Part shown: positions 44,401 through 54,700 of the stretch, piece by piece
How positions within the stretch are numbered: the first letter of the stretch is position 1
How the letters are laid out: each line of letters opens with the position of its first letter
NCBI GenBank assembly: GCA_039583875.1
Contig: CM077166.1
Location: 84,442,564 to 84,506,563, forward strand
DNA from: Platanthera guangdongensis
Lineage: Eukaryota > Streptophyta > Magnoliopsida > Asparagales > Orchidaceae
Direction of reading: 5' to 3'
Length of the DNA stretch: 64,000 bases
Notes under the pieces: generated by a model
What the model was told of the DNA's origin: nothing
The model's input: only the letters and a program-made list of their open reading frames with translations
The model's database searches: none
Translations under genes and position numbers: made by a program

Positions 44401-46676
44401 CCATACCAAGTCAGTGGTCCAAAAATCAGCCTCTGTTGAGGTGATTTGGTCACTCAAAATCAAATGTGCACCTTTTGACCAAAATACCCTTATTAAGGTA
44501 AAGCTAGGGTTGGGTCAACACCTATTCAAAACACATCCAAATTAGGTGAAACGTTATACAGATACATAACATGAGCCCAGGGACCACTCACCAAAATTTG
44601 GGAGGGTTTGGAGGTCATTTGACTACTTAATTAAATTACCGTAGCTTTATTAAATAAAGTCAAAAACTTTAGGAAAAATGTGTCCAAAAATTGTGAGCTT
44701 TGGGCAAGCCCTAGGTACAGCTATGTTAGGCTCCCTGTTAAAATTGCAATTGATTTGGGCTAGGGATGAAGTGTGGGCACTCAGTTTAATGACTACCTAG
44801 CCCTAAGGGTATGTCCCACCAAAATGGGTGCCCTGGTCAGACCATGCACCCAAACGGGTTCAAACAAATTTTACAATAAAATATACTCAGAGGGCTGCAA
44901 CTTTTGTGTTGAAAGTTTTTCCACTAGATGAAGCTAGGTATTTTTAAAAATTAAAACCATTTATTGTATAATGTGTGACAGAAATGAAATAATCAAGAAA
45001 TGATTTCCTATAGTTTATTCTCTGATGGAGCACGAATCTTGGCGTAGATGAACGGGATCCGTTCATCTTCTTCGTTGAGCCGACAGCCAGGATGCATTCT
45101 TCCTAGGCCGACTTCAAGCGGCTGCCACCGGCCATCCAGCCCCTTCCCCGGCCGGCCACCGCCACCACCACCTCCGTTGAGGTGGGGGCTATCGCCAGGC
45201 GGTGGCTCTGCCGCAGGAGAGGCGTTTTCCGGCGACTATAGCAAGAAAATTTCTTGCCGAAAACATGGAAAATGCTGGATTTGATCGGGCCTAATTACGC
45301 CCGAATTTTAAGCCTAAGAAGTCCTATGATCTACCCGAGAGTTAAGGAGAGGGGGAGGACCTTCTTGGCGGCCTGAATGCGAGAAGAGCGGCGGGATGCC
45401 ATTGACGACGGCGGCGGCGCTCGGCTTCTGCAGCAGTACAGTGGGATGGCTCGTCTCCTCCAGGTAAACGCTCGAAAATGTTCCCCTTTGCCCACTGATG
45501 GTGTTTAAATGGCAATTGGGGAAGGGGGGTGGCTGGTTCTTAAATGGCCATCAACACCATTTATGGTGTGGCTCGGGTAGAGTGGAGGGGGGCTGAATCC
45601 ACCCCTTGGTGGCCGGGAAACAGCTGGAATCAACTCATCTTCCCTAGAGGAGTTGATTGAAGCCATTAAAGGTGGCTGTTAGCCTCCCTTGGCCAGTTTT
45701 CCACTCTCCCCTTCCTCTTCCCCATCTTCTCTCTCCTCCATTAACATGGAGGGAGCTCCTTTCTCTCTCCTAGTCACCTCTGGTTGACTGGTCAACACCA
45801 CAAGCTAAATGCAGCCCACTTGGTTATGATGGTCATGGAAATGGGGTTAGCCTAAGGAAGAAGTGGCTTGGGCTTGGGTTAGCCCTTTTGGGCTAGGTTT
45901 GACTTGACCTAAATGAGGGTTGACCTGGGCCAATTTGACCATATGGGTTGACCCCATTGGGTTTTTAGTGGCCCATTGGACTCCCTTAAGGTCTAGGATT
46001 ACTTGAATAGGGTTAGTTGGGCATCTTGGTGGTCACATATCCCTTGGTAAGGGCACTTTGTCCATTTTAGGGCTAGAGTTGACTTGGGTCAACATGACCA
46101 ATTGGGTTGACCCCTATGGGTCCTTAGTGACCCATTGGCTTCCCTTAAGGTCTAGGTAGGGTTATGTAGGGTTACCCTGCACTTTGGAGGTCACCTACCC
46201 TTAGTAAGGGTACTTTGACCAGATTAGGAGCTTGAGTTGACTTGGGTCAACTTGGCCTCTAGGGCTGGCCACAATGTGTCCTTAGTGACCCACTGACCTC
46301 ACTTTAGGGTTAGGAGGGCATAGGTGGGGTCCTCTAGGATAGGAGCAGGTCAATTGACCCTAAGTAGGCTAGTTTGACCTATTTAGGGCTAGGGTTGACC
46401 TTGGTCAACTGAGCCTCTTGGGTCGACCCTAATGGGTCCTTATGGCTCTAATGGGCCTCCCAAGGTATTAGGGGTGTTGTGGTAGAGTATTGGGGTTAAG
46501 GTGTAGCCCATGGTCAACCTAAACCATTGCCCAGAGTTCTACTATTTGCAGACCATGATGATCTTCCACATTTTGTCCCCTATCTCTTGGCTCATTTCTG
46601 GCTTCCTAGGGTTTTGTCATGACCTAGTCATGGCCAAAACCACTCTTAGGGGTCTAGTTGGAAATGAGATGTTACA
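41405..46676 (-). repeat. 3' LTR (LTR A) of the chromovirus
   Basis: Minus strand from TGTAACATCTC (46676) to GGTCTTACA (41405), 5,272 bases, longer than the coding interior. U3 has tandem TTGACC-rich units (45890-46500). Near the other end (42665-42785) three units of about 45 bases carry CCGAAGCTCCC(CGGAC). Small open frames conserved in both LTR copies (for example near 44285 and 45048) simply reflect duplication. Confidence 0.93.
45890..46500. repeat. TTGACC-rich tandem units in LTR A
   Basis: Four to five degenerate units of about 130-160 bases, each with GGTCAA...GGGTTGACCC and CCTTAGTGACCCATTGG. TTGACC matches the W-box core bound by WRKY factors; this is sequence-level similarity only. 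The same array lies in the 5' LTR at 56285-56900. Confidence 0.75.
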
Positions 46677-47008
46677 AATCCCAATAAACAAAACAAAGAT
46701 TTTGTCCCCGAAATCAAGGTTGAGCCTACGGGACTTACTACCGAAGAAAAGAACCTTGTAACATCCCATCATGACGCCTTGTTTGCTAAATTAGGTTTAA
46801 AGGGAAACCTAGATCTATGACCATTTCACCCAATTGGCAAACCAAGATCTCAATAAACAAGGATAAGCACCCAATAAACAAAAGATAAGCCTCTATCTGC
46901 CTAGAGCATCCCTTAGTAGTTTAAAGCAGGAAAATAAGTTAAACATCTTAAGGGGTTTGTGAGGTATACCTGACTGAACAGCTCTGGGTATCTTTGTCGC
47001 ATCAGGTC
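46677..47008 (-). other. Pol tail and degenerate polypurine region
   Basis: After an in-frame TAG at 47009 the pol frame continues about 30 codons (DLMRQRYPELFSQ). A non-coding stretch follows with TTGATTTCGGGGAC (about 46709-46722, minus), a block typically seen before the polypurine tract in this group. The tract itself is weak (TATTGGGATT). Confidence 0.55.
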
Positions 47009-48013
47009 CTACAGCTCCCATGTATGCTCCTCCTGGCCATGGTTCCTCCACAGGACCTTGACTAGTGGGACCTTCTTGCGTCGCAAGACCCGTACTCCTC
47101 GGTCGTCGATCCTCACCGGCTCCAAACGAACCGACCGGTCTGAAGCTACCGGCCCTTCGGTGGTCAAAATCTGCTGCTCCGGGCGTAGCAGAGCCCTCCT
47201 CAGTGAAGAAATATGGAAGACGTCGTGCAGCGCTTCCAGCTCTGGTGGTAACTCCAGCCTGTAGGCTAGGGGTCCGATCCGCTCCAGGATCCTGTAAGGG
47301 CCCATGTACCTAGGGCTGAGCTTCTTCCTCCGACCACGCACCCGCGAGACTCCATGCATGGGCCGGATCTTCAGAAACACCCGGTCTCCCACCTGGAACT
47401 CCACCTGCCGATGCCGGGCGTCATAGTACTTAGCCTGTCTACTCTGCGCCTCTAGCATCCTGTCTCTGATCAGCCTCACCTGGGCCTCGGTGTCTTCAAC
47501 AAACTCTGATCCCAACACCTTCGGATCTTCGTCCTGAACCCAAGAAAGCGGGGTCCGACATCTCCTTCCGTACAAGGCTTCGTAAGGCGCCATCCTGATG
47601 CTGGACTGGTAGATGTTGTTATAGGAGAACTCGACCAGGGGTAATAGTTTCTCCCACGGTTCCCCGCGGTCCAAAATGCATAGCCTCAAAAGGTCTTCCA
47701 GCGTCCGGTTGGTGCGTTCTGTCTGCCCGTCCGTCTGGGGATGAAATGCAGTGCTGAAGGTCAATCGCGTGCCTAAGTAAGCTTGCACGGATCTCCACTC
47801 CCTGGAGGTGAACCGGCCATCCCGATCCGACACTATCGTCTTGGGTACCCCGTGATATCGAATGAACTGCTCCACAAATCTCCGTACTAATACTCCCACA
47901 GCGTCGTCCTTCCTGATCGGAATGAACCTGACTACCTTAGTCAACCGATCGACGATGACCCAAATTGAGTCATTCCATGTTCGTGATCGGGGAAGTCCGT
48001 GAATAAAATCCAT
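47009..48013 (-). pseudogene. Chromovirus integrase with chromodomain-type C-terminus
   Basis: 335 codons of pol: integrase core with MDFIHGLPRS (first Asp), VSDRDGRFTS (second Asp) and PQTDGQTERTNRTLED (Glu), then the LSPRYMGPYRILERIG...DVFHISSLRRAL C-terminal domain and PLVKVLWRNHGQEEHTWEL. The upstream boundary is two in-frame stops (TGA and TAA at about 48030-48079), and a TAG ends it before the last residues of the chromodomain. The frame is shared with RT and protease. Confidence 0.92.
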
Positions 48014-48076
48014 CGCGATGTCTTCGAACTTCCACTCTGGTACCGGGAGTGGTTACAACAACTCCGCAGGGTTTTT

Positions 48077-48622
48077 TCACTCTGCCTTCACTAGCTGACA
48101 AGCCTCGCATTGGGTCACAAACCGAGTAATATCCTTCTTCATGCCAGGCCAGTACATAGTCTTCTTCAAATCCGCAATCATCTTCGTGATGCCCGGGTGC
48201 ACCGAGTATCTGCTGTGGTGGGCTTCTACCATGATATCCTCCCGGACCTGGCCTCCTCCCGGTATATAAGTCCGACCTCTGAAGCATACCACGTCGTCCC
48301 TCATCGTATAATCTCCTGCTGTACCGTTCTCCAAGGACCAGAATATCAGCTCCAGATCGACATCTCGCCTCTGTCCCTCTCTGACTCTGTCCCGGATATC
48401 ATCTGTAGCACTCACCGCTGCTAAATACTCCGTGTAAAGCTCGGGGTCCTTGGATGACACCAGTGTGATGTGCATATCCTCCAATCTCCTCGCCAACTCC
48501 ATAGGCATAACCTGAGGCCCGACTGCGGAAGTGGCAGCTCTCTGACTCAATGCATCCGCCACCACGTTTGCCTTCCCTGGATGGTAGTGCATCTCATACT
48601 GATAATCTGCAAGGAACTCCAC
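48077..48622 (-). pseudogene. Chromovirus RNase H end and integrase zinc-binding domain
   Basis: It follows RT-RNase H in the same frame after a TAG at 48623 that replaces an expected Trp codon (a G-to-A change). It contains YHPGKANVVADALSQ (RNase H tail), then HHSRYSVHPGITKM, YWPGMKKDI and CEACQLVK, the HHCC zinc-binding domain of the integrase. It ends at an in-frame TGA. Confidence 0.92.
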
Positions 48623-49921
48623 CTAGTGCCTCTGCCTGATGTTCAGTTCCTTCTGCGTGTCCACGTATTTCAGGTTCTTGTGGTCGGAATAGATATCGCA
48701 GTGGACTCCGTAAAGATAATGGCACCAGACCTTCAAAGCAAAAATGATCGCCCCCATCTCAAGGTCGTGCACCGGATAGTTCTGCTCGTGCTTCTTCAAC
48801 TGGCGAGATGCATATGCAATCACATGGCCCTTCTGCATCAGTACAACTCCCATACCCTGGTAGGAAGCATCAGTGTAGACCTGAAATCCTTCCCTCCCCG
48901 AGGGGAGAGTAAGAATGGGAGCCGAGGTTAGCCGATCCTTCAGCTCCTGGAAAGCTGTCTGGCACTGTGGGGTCCACACGAACGGTACCTCCTTCTTCGT
49001 TAGGGATGTGAGCGGGAGGGAGATTCGAGAGAATCCCTCCACGAACTTCCGGTAGTAACCGGCAAGTCCTAGAAAACTCCGTACATCGGTGGCTGTCTTC
49101 AGCTGCGGCCAATCCCGAATAGCCTGAATCTTTGCCGGGTCCACTGCCAATCCGGCTCCACTGATAATATGGCCTAAGAAGCCCACCTCCTTCAGCCAGA
49201 ACTGACATTTACTAAACTTCGCATATAGATGATTCTCCCGCAGTCTCTGCAGGGTCAGTGTCAGATGGCGAGTGTGCTCCTCCTCCGTCCTCGAGTAAAT
49301 GAGGATGTCATCGATGAACACAATGACAAACACATCAAGATATTCCTTGAAGTCTTGGTTCATGAGGGTCATGAATGCTGATGGTGCGTTGGTGAGTCCG
49401 AAGGGCATCACCGTAAACTCGTACAAACCATATCTGCTACTAAAAGAAGTCTTCTGAATGTCCTTCTCCCGAATCCGAAGCTGGTAGTATCCCGACCTCA
49501 AATCTAATTTCGAAAATAACTGCGCTCCCTGTAGCTGGTCGAACAGCTCGTCTATCCTTGGCAGTGGATAGGTGTTCCGGACCGTCAGCCGATTTAGTGC
49601 TCGATAGTCGATGCACAATCTGAGGGTCCCGTCTTTCTTATTGACGAACAATACCGGGGCTCCCCAAGGTGAAGAGCTTGGCCGGACAAATTCGGCTTCC
49701 ACTAACTCCTGAAGCTGGCTCCGGAACTCCGTCAACTCCTTTGGGGCCATCCGGTAAGGTGCCTTGGATGCTGGCTTGGCCCCCGGCACAAGCTGTATCT
49801 GGAAGTCCTGCTCCCTGCACGGGGGTACCCCGGGTAACTTCTCCGGGAAGACGTCCTCAAACTCCCGCACCACCGGAATATTCGATATAGAACTCGTGGC
49901 CTCCGCCATCTCAAACAGCAC
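48623..49921 (-). pseudogene. Chromovirus reverse transcriptase and RNase H
   Basis: 433 codons: [16 protein letters not shown] fingers and palm ([43 protein letters not shown]), active site FIDDILIYS, connection [15 protein letters not shown], and RNase [31 protein letters not shown]. Catalytic residues look intact. It continues in frame upstream to protease across a TGA at 49994. Confidence 0.93.
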
Positions 49922-49993
49922 CTCGTAGACCTCCTCCCCCTGTAAATAGGCCTTGACGGCCTGTACTGAAGATAAGGGTATACGTGAGGCAGG

Positions 49994-50349
49994 TCATATA
50001 CCTTGGATGATGATGGTAGAGTCCCCGTGCCTCACGGTGATCCACTTCGCTTGACAATCAATCTGGGCATGGTTCCACTGTAGCCAAATCATGCCCATGA
50101 TCAGCTCGAATACTGGCATCCTCAGGACCGTTGCCGAAACTTCGAACGATGTTCCACCAATCTCCGCCTCCATACTGCAGTGGGCTGAGGTGAGTATCTC
50201 CGATCCGTCGGGTAGACGCACCCTACTCATCCGGCCTGTGAACCGTTCCACTCCTTCCAGCCCTTCCAGAAAGGCCTCCGACACAAACGAGTGCGAGGCA
50301 CCCGTGTCGAACAGAGTATAGGCGGGCTTGCCGATGATGAAGACTATAC
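49994..50349 (-). pseudogene. Chromovirus protease (after the intron-like segment)
   Basis: Begins right after the AG of the 130-base intron-like segment: IVFIIGKPAYT, active site LFDTGASHSFVS, then FELIMGMIWLQW (the ILGMDWL-type motif with Asp changed to Ile). It ends at an in-frame TGA at 49994, and the frame continues into RT. The open frame reaches back to 50386, but 50350-50386 is read-through of the segment. Confidence 0.9.
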
Positions 50350-50479
50350 CTGTGATGATTAAAGGTCTTAGTATTTTATAACACATTTTCTTTCCTATTT
50401 ATTCTACCTAGGGCAGTACTATTTGTTGGGCAATTGAGAATGGAAATTTAATTTAAACAACTTAAACATCTTAGCTTAC
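50350..50479 (-). other. Intron-like segment at the gag/protease junction
   Basis: 130 bases, AT-rich, from GTAAGC to ATCACAG on the minus strand, with TACTAAG about 25 bases before the AG as a possible branch site. Removing it joins the gag frame (phase 1, in a V-I-T-G motif) to the protease frame exactly; 130 is not a multiple of three. A 12-base direct repeat TACCTGTGATGA (plus strand 50347-50358 and 50477-50488) spans both splice sites. Either a true intron or a small insertion. Confidence 0.72.
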
Positions 50480-50621
50480 CTGTGATGACCCGCTCTGGGT
50501 TTCGAGGCTGTGCCAGGTCCAAGGCATATACCTGCTCCCTTTCCTGTCTTCGATCTCCTCTCTGGTAACCACGTCCTTGGCTGCGTCCTCGGCCTCCGAA
50601 AAGCTGGGCAGGTGGGCCACC

Positions 50622-51611
50622 CTATGGTGCTGGAGGTGGTGCCCCCCTCATAGGGCAGTTTCTCCGGAGATGTCCCACCTGATGACAATGGAAGCACTCC
50701 GGCGGGGGATACGCCATACCCCCGGGTCTCGGCATCTCCTGTATCTGGAGAGGTTGAGGGGCCAAAACCACCTGCTCTCTCGGCTCCTGCCTCACCTCCT
50801 GACGAGGCTGCTCCTCTGTCCTTCTCCCATTCGGTATGGTGCCTCTCCGCTGATCATTTTGGGCCCTCCGGCCCTGATCCTCCGCTTGCCTCTTCCGGCC
50901 CCGAGTGGTGTGCCAATCGGCCTCAATCCTCTTCGCCATCTCCAAAATCCGGGAGATAGGCCCATCAGATACAAACAGCAAGGCCTCCCTCAACTCCTCT
51001 TTTAGGCCCTTATAAAATCTCTTGACGTAACCTGCTTCGTCCAGCTGGTAAGAGCCCGCATATCGGGCCAAATGGTCGAACTCTCGGTGGTACTCCACCA
51101 CCGTCCTGGTGCCCTGTCTCAGCTGCAAGAACCGCTCCTCCAACTCGTCCCTGGCCGACTGCGGAACAAAGTGCTCCAGCAGCATGGCCCTGAATTCCTC
51201 CCAAGTGATTTCTGTAATCTCCCTATCAGCAAATGTCGTGTCCAACAACGTCTTCCACCACCTCTTAGCATGGGACTCCAAGCAAGATACCACCAGGGCC
51301 ACCCTCTCCTCCCAAGGGCATCGTATCCCAGTCAACATCTCATACATAATATCCAGCCACTCCTCTGTCCGCACTGCCGACTCTGTCCCCAAGTATGATG
51401 GGGGAGAGAGTCCTCGGAAGGTGCTCATCCAGTTGGCCCCTGGGTTTGGCTGCTGGGCCGGAGCCTGCTGAGCCCGGAAGGCCTCAAGGATAGCTGTAAG
51501 GGTTTTCCCCATGTCTGACTGAAGGAAAGGTGTGGGGACCATGGGAGGTGGTGCAATGTCTGGGGTCTGCTGAGCTCCACCTTGTGGAGTGGGCTGAGCT
51601 GGGGGCTGCAA
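50622..51611 (-). pseudogene. Chromovirus gag
   Basis: 329 codons from an ATG about 180 bases after the primer-binding site. It has the retrotransposon gag domain (EEWLDIMYEML, WWKTLLDTTFAD, WEEFRAMLLEHFVP, ELEERFLQLRQGTRTVVEYHREFDHLARY in part), a basic linker and a zinc knuckle CFHCHQVGHLRRNC near residue 305. It ends at a TAG, after which the same frame runs on (GGPPAQLFGGRGRSQ...) to the intron-like segment at 50479, so gag and pol were originally one ORF. Confidence 0.9.
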
Positions 51612-51780
51612 AACGAACTACATTAGTAGGTATTCGACTCAATACCTAATAAAAAGTGGACAATTTACATGCGATCCCTCATATGGGCACACCACTGCTT
51701 TCGCTGCTTAGTTTGTCCCCAAACTAAACTCGCGCGGGGGTGACCCAGGGTTGTGGACTGCTACTTTTCGATCGAGGTCT

Positions 51781-51792
51781 GCTCTGATAACA
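51781..51792 (-). other. Primer-binding site of the chromovirus
   Basis: TGTTATCAGAGC on the minus strand, two bases from the 5' LTR end at 51795. One mismatch to the usual TGGTATCAGAGC complementary to initiator-Met tRNA. Confidence 0.88.
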
Positions 51793-51794
51793 CT

Positions 51795-54700
51795 TGTAAG
51801 ACCCCCTCTTTTTTTTCCTTATCGACACCGGGGTCTTAGGCCCAGAACCGCCGTTTTGCGGTGACTCCTTCACGCCCTGAAGGGTCATCACCACAAAGCG
51901 CCGATTCTGCCGGCCGATTTCGATCACAGAAAAGTAGCACAATAATGTAAATGCAAATTGCAGTCCATAGAGAATCACATGTCATAATAAATATAACTCC
52001 ACGAAGGGAGTGTCCACAGAATAAAACATCAGAGTAGCAAAATAAGGGCTTATGCCCGGTACATCATATCCTCACTACAATATCATTCATGCGGAAGCGA
52101 AAGCAGAAAACTACTCAAGGTTGAGACTCACGGTCCCGGCAGTATGAACTCCGGTGCTAGACTGCCCCACCTCCAAGCGCACCGGTCTCTGGGGCTGCTC
52201 CTCCATGCTGGACTCCACGATCCCCTAAATGATGCGGTTCGAAAACCGTTAGTCTAAAAGACTAAGTCCTATCATCCCCCGCCCCTTCCCTCACGGCTCC
52301 TATGCACCGAGCGGAGTGGAAGAAAGGGGAGGACTTGAAGGTGGAGAATATCAAAAGCAGATGGCAGCGGTCCTATACTAGTAAATTCTATAGCATGTAA
52401 AGACAATAAGCTGAAATATGAAAAGTAACCTTTACTTATGTGAAAACACATAAGCCAAGGGGTCTTCTGCAAGGCTCCCATCGTATAAAAAGTCCCATAC
52501 CAATTTATACGTTGGGGTGTCGGTTATCAAACAGTAGTAAATATATATATATATACAAAATTAACCTTAATTTATAAACTTGCCCACACAAGCTTATAGA
52601 CCAAGGGGTCGTTTTGCAAGTCCTAAAGTATAAGCGTCCCATTCCACTTATACTTTAGGTGTCAAGGTTAAAGGAAATGATTATGCTATGACATGCAAGT
52701 GGGTATGATGGATCATGCAAGCGCAACACACACACCCGACTCTGTGCACACAGACCTTAAGTTCCCCCTTTTTGGAGCTGTAACCTCCCAGGATACCTCC
52801 GTAGTGGCAGACGGAAGTGGTGGGTTGGGCCTCTCCCACCTCTAAACCAGTAAAGCACTACCGGTCAGACCTATCGTACGCCTCAACGCTTGGTGCACGA
52901 AGCGGACTCCTGCGTACTCTTGCCGGCTGGCACACCAGACTTCTGTTGGCGAAGTGTTAACCACACTTGCCGAGTCAACGTATTGGCGTCGGTGCATCGA
53001 CCCTCCAATACCGAAGACCCACCACCTTAATTTTTCCTTCCTTTTATGCACATGCAAATTTAGCGTAATCAAACCCGAGCCGAAGCTCCCCGGACAAACA
53101 CGTCCGTCTCAAACAATCGAGCCGAAGCTCCCCGGACCCAAAGTCCGTCTTTTAACCATCCGAGCCGAAGCTCGCAGCTAAATTCCGGTGCCAACAGTGT
53201 TTGTGAAATGTGCAACCCTAATTACTAAGTTACTCTTTTCAGCTTGTTAAAACAGTTTACGTTAACCCAGGACTGCCCCCGGTATTCCCTGTGAATGGCT
53301 CTCAAGGGGCACTAGGAACTGTGTTGGGATTACGCCCAGCGTTCCCTTTCGCAAGGTACTTATTTTGTTATTGGTTGATTCCCTTACCCTTTTCTTCTCA
53401 TGTTCCGATAGGCTAATCCTAGGGTGATTTGACTCCAACTCTCCTTGGGTAGGACGATCTTTCGTCGGACCCAAACGCTTCTAAACCATAGGCAAAACCA
53501 CACCCTACCAACTTATCTTCCATAGATGCAACCCATTCTACTTATCCTTCCAGCAAACCATCAAGGCCCATCACACGTGCTCCAATTCATATCCAAAATG
53601 ACTTTCTGCAGTTTTGCTATATGCAGACCACTTAAGCTACATGACCCGTAAAAAGGGAAGTACATGAAATACTCATCCAGTACCACTATGATAATTATCA
53701 GAGGGCTAAAATGACATTTGTAACATAAATCCAGAAATTCATAATTTTCCTAATTTGTCTGATGATTTATTTATTTATTCTAGTATCCAAAAAGCCCAAG
53801 TTTGAACATAAAGTACCAATTTCAAATAGGATAATATTCCAATAAATTTATGTTAATTACAAAGTACATAATCAACTCTAAAGCCTAAGCCTTCAAATAT
53901 TTCAGCAAGGTTTAGGCCCTTAAATGAAATTTCAAAGATATCTCATAAAAGTCATTTTAAAAGATTTTTACAGCAATAATACCTCCAAAACTTCATAGAA
54001 AATTCAGGGATGATTATGATGGCCTACAAATACCCTAGAAAAAGTTTCATAATTTATCATTTAATAATAAGGCTATACTTGATTTTCACATGAAACTTCA
54101 AGTTTATGGGATAATGAACAAAGTATACTAATTAACCAACAAAAATTTCCACAAACATTCCCACATGATAATAATGAGATAGTAACACTATGTATCAAGT
54201 TTCATAATTTTCAACAAGAATTGGGCTCTTGTAAGAATTATTTAGTAAGTAACCGAAGTAATGCACTTGTGAAGTAGTTGTCCTAACTAGGTGTCCAAAA
54301 ATTCTATCAAAAATCATACATGATCAATAAGGTCTAAAACTACCTCTGGCAATGTTTCATGCCCTTTCAATGGGCAGTGAGATCACAATAGCCAAATTAT
54401 TAATTAGGGCAATCGTATTGGTTACAAATGAAGTGCTGCAAATATTGATCAAAACTTCTCAAATAAATTACCAGAGGCTCAAAATATCCTTATTCCCTCA
54501 CTACCCATATTTGGTTAAATTTCAAGATGTTTAGCTAACCTAAACTAACACTACAAGTTTTAGGTCCTAAGCTAGGGTTAGGGTTTTGTGGACCCTACCC
54601 TTTTCAAAATTGGTTAATATTTTTAACAGAGGGTTTTATATACCCTAGGACCCTCCATGCAAAATTTGATGTTCACCCAAGGTGTTTAGGGCTCATGCCC

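Noticed and set aside
44285..45284. Small ORFs conserved in both 5.3-kb LTRs (also 54682-55681)
   Set aside because: Conservation is explained by LTR duplication at insertion; proline-rich and low-complexity with no known domain.
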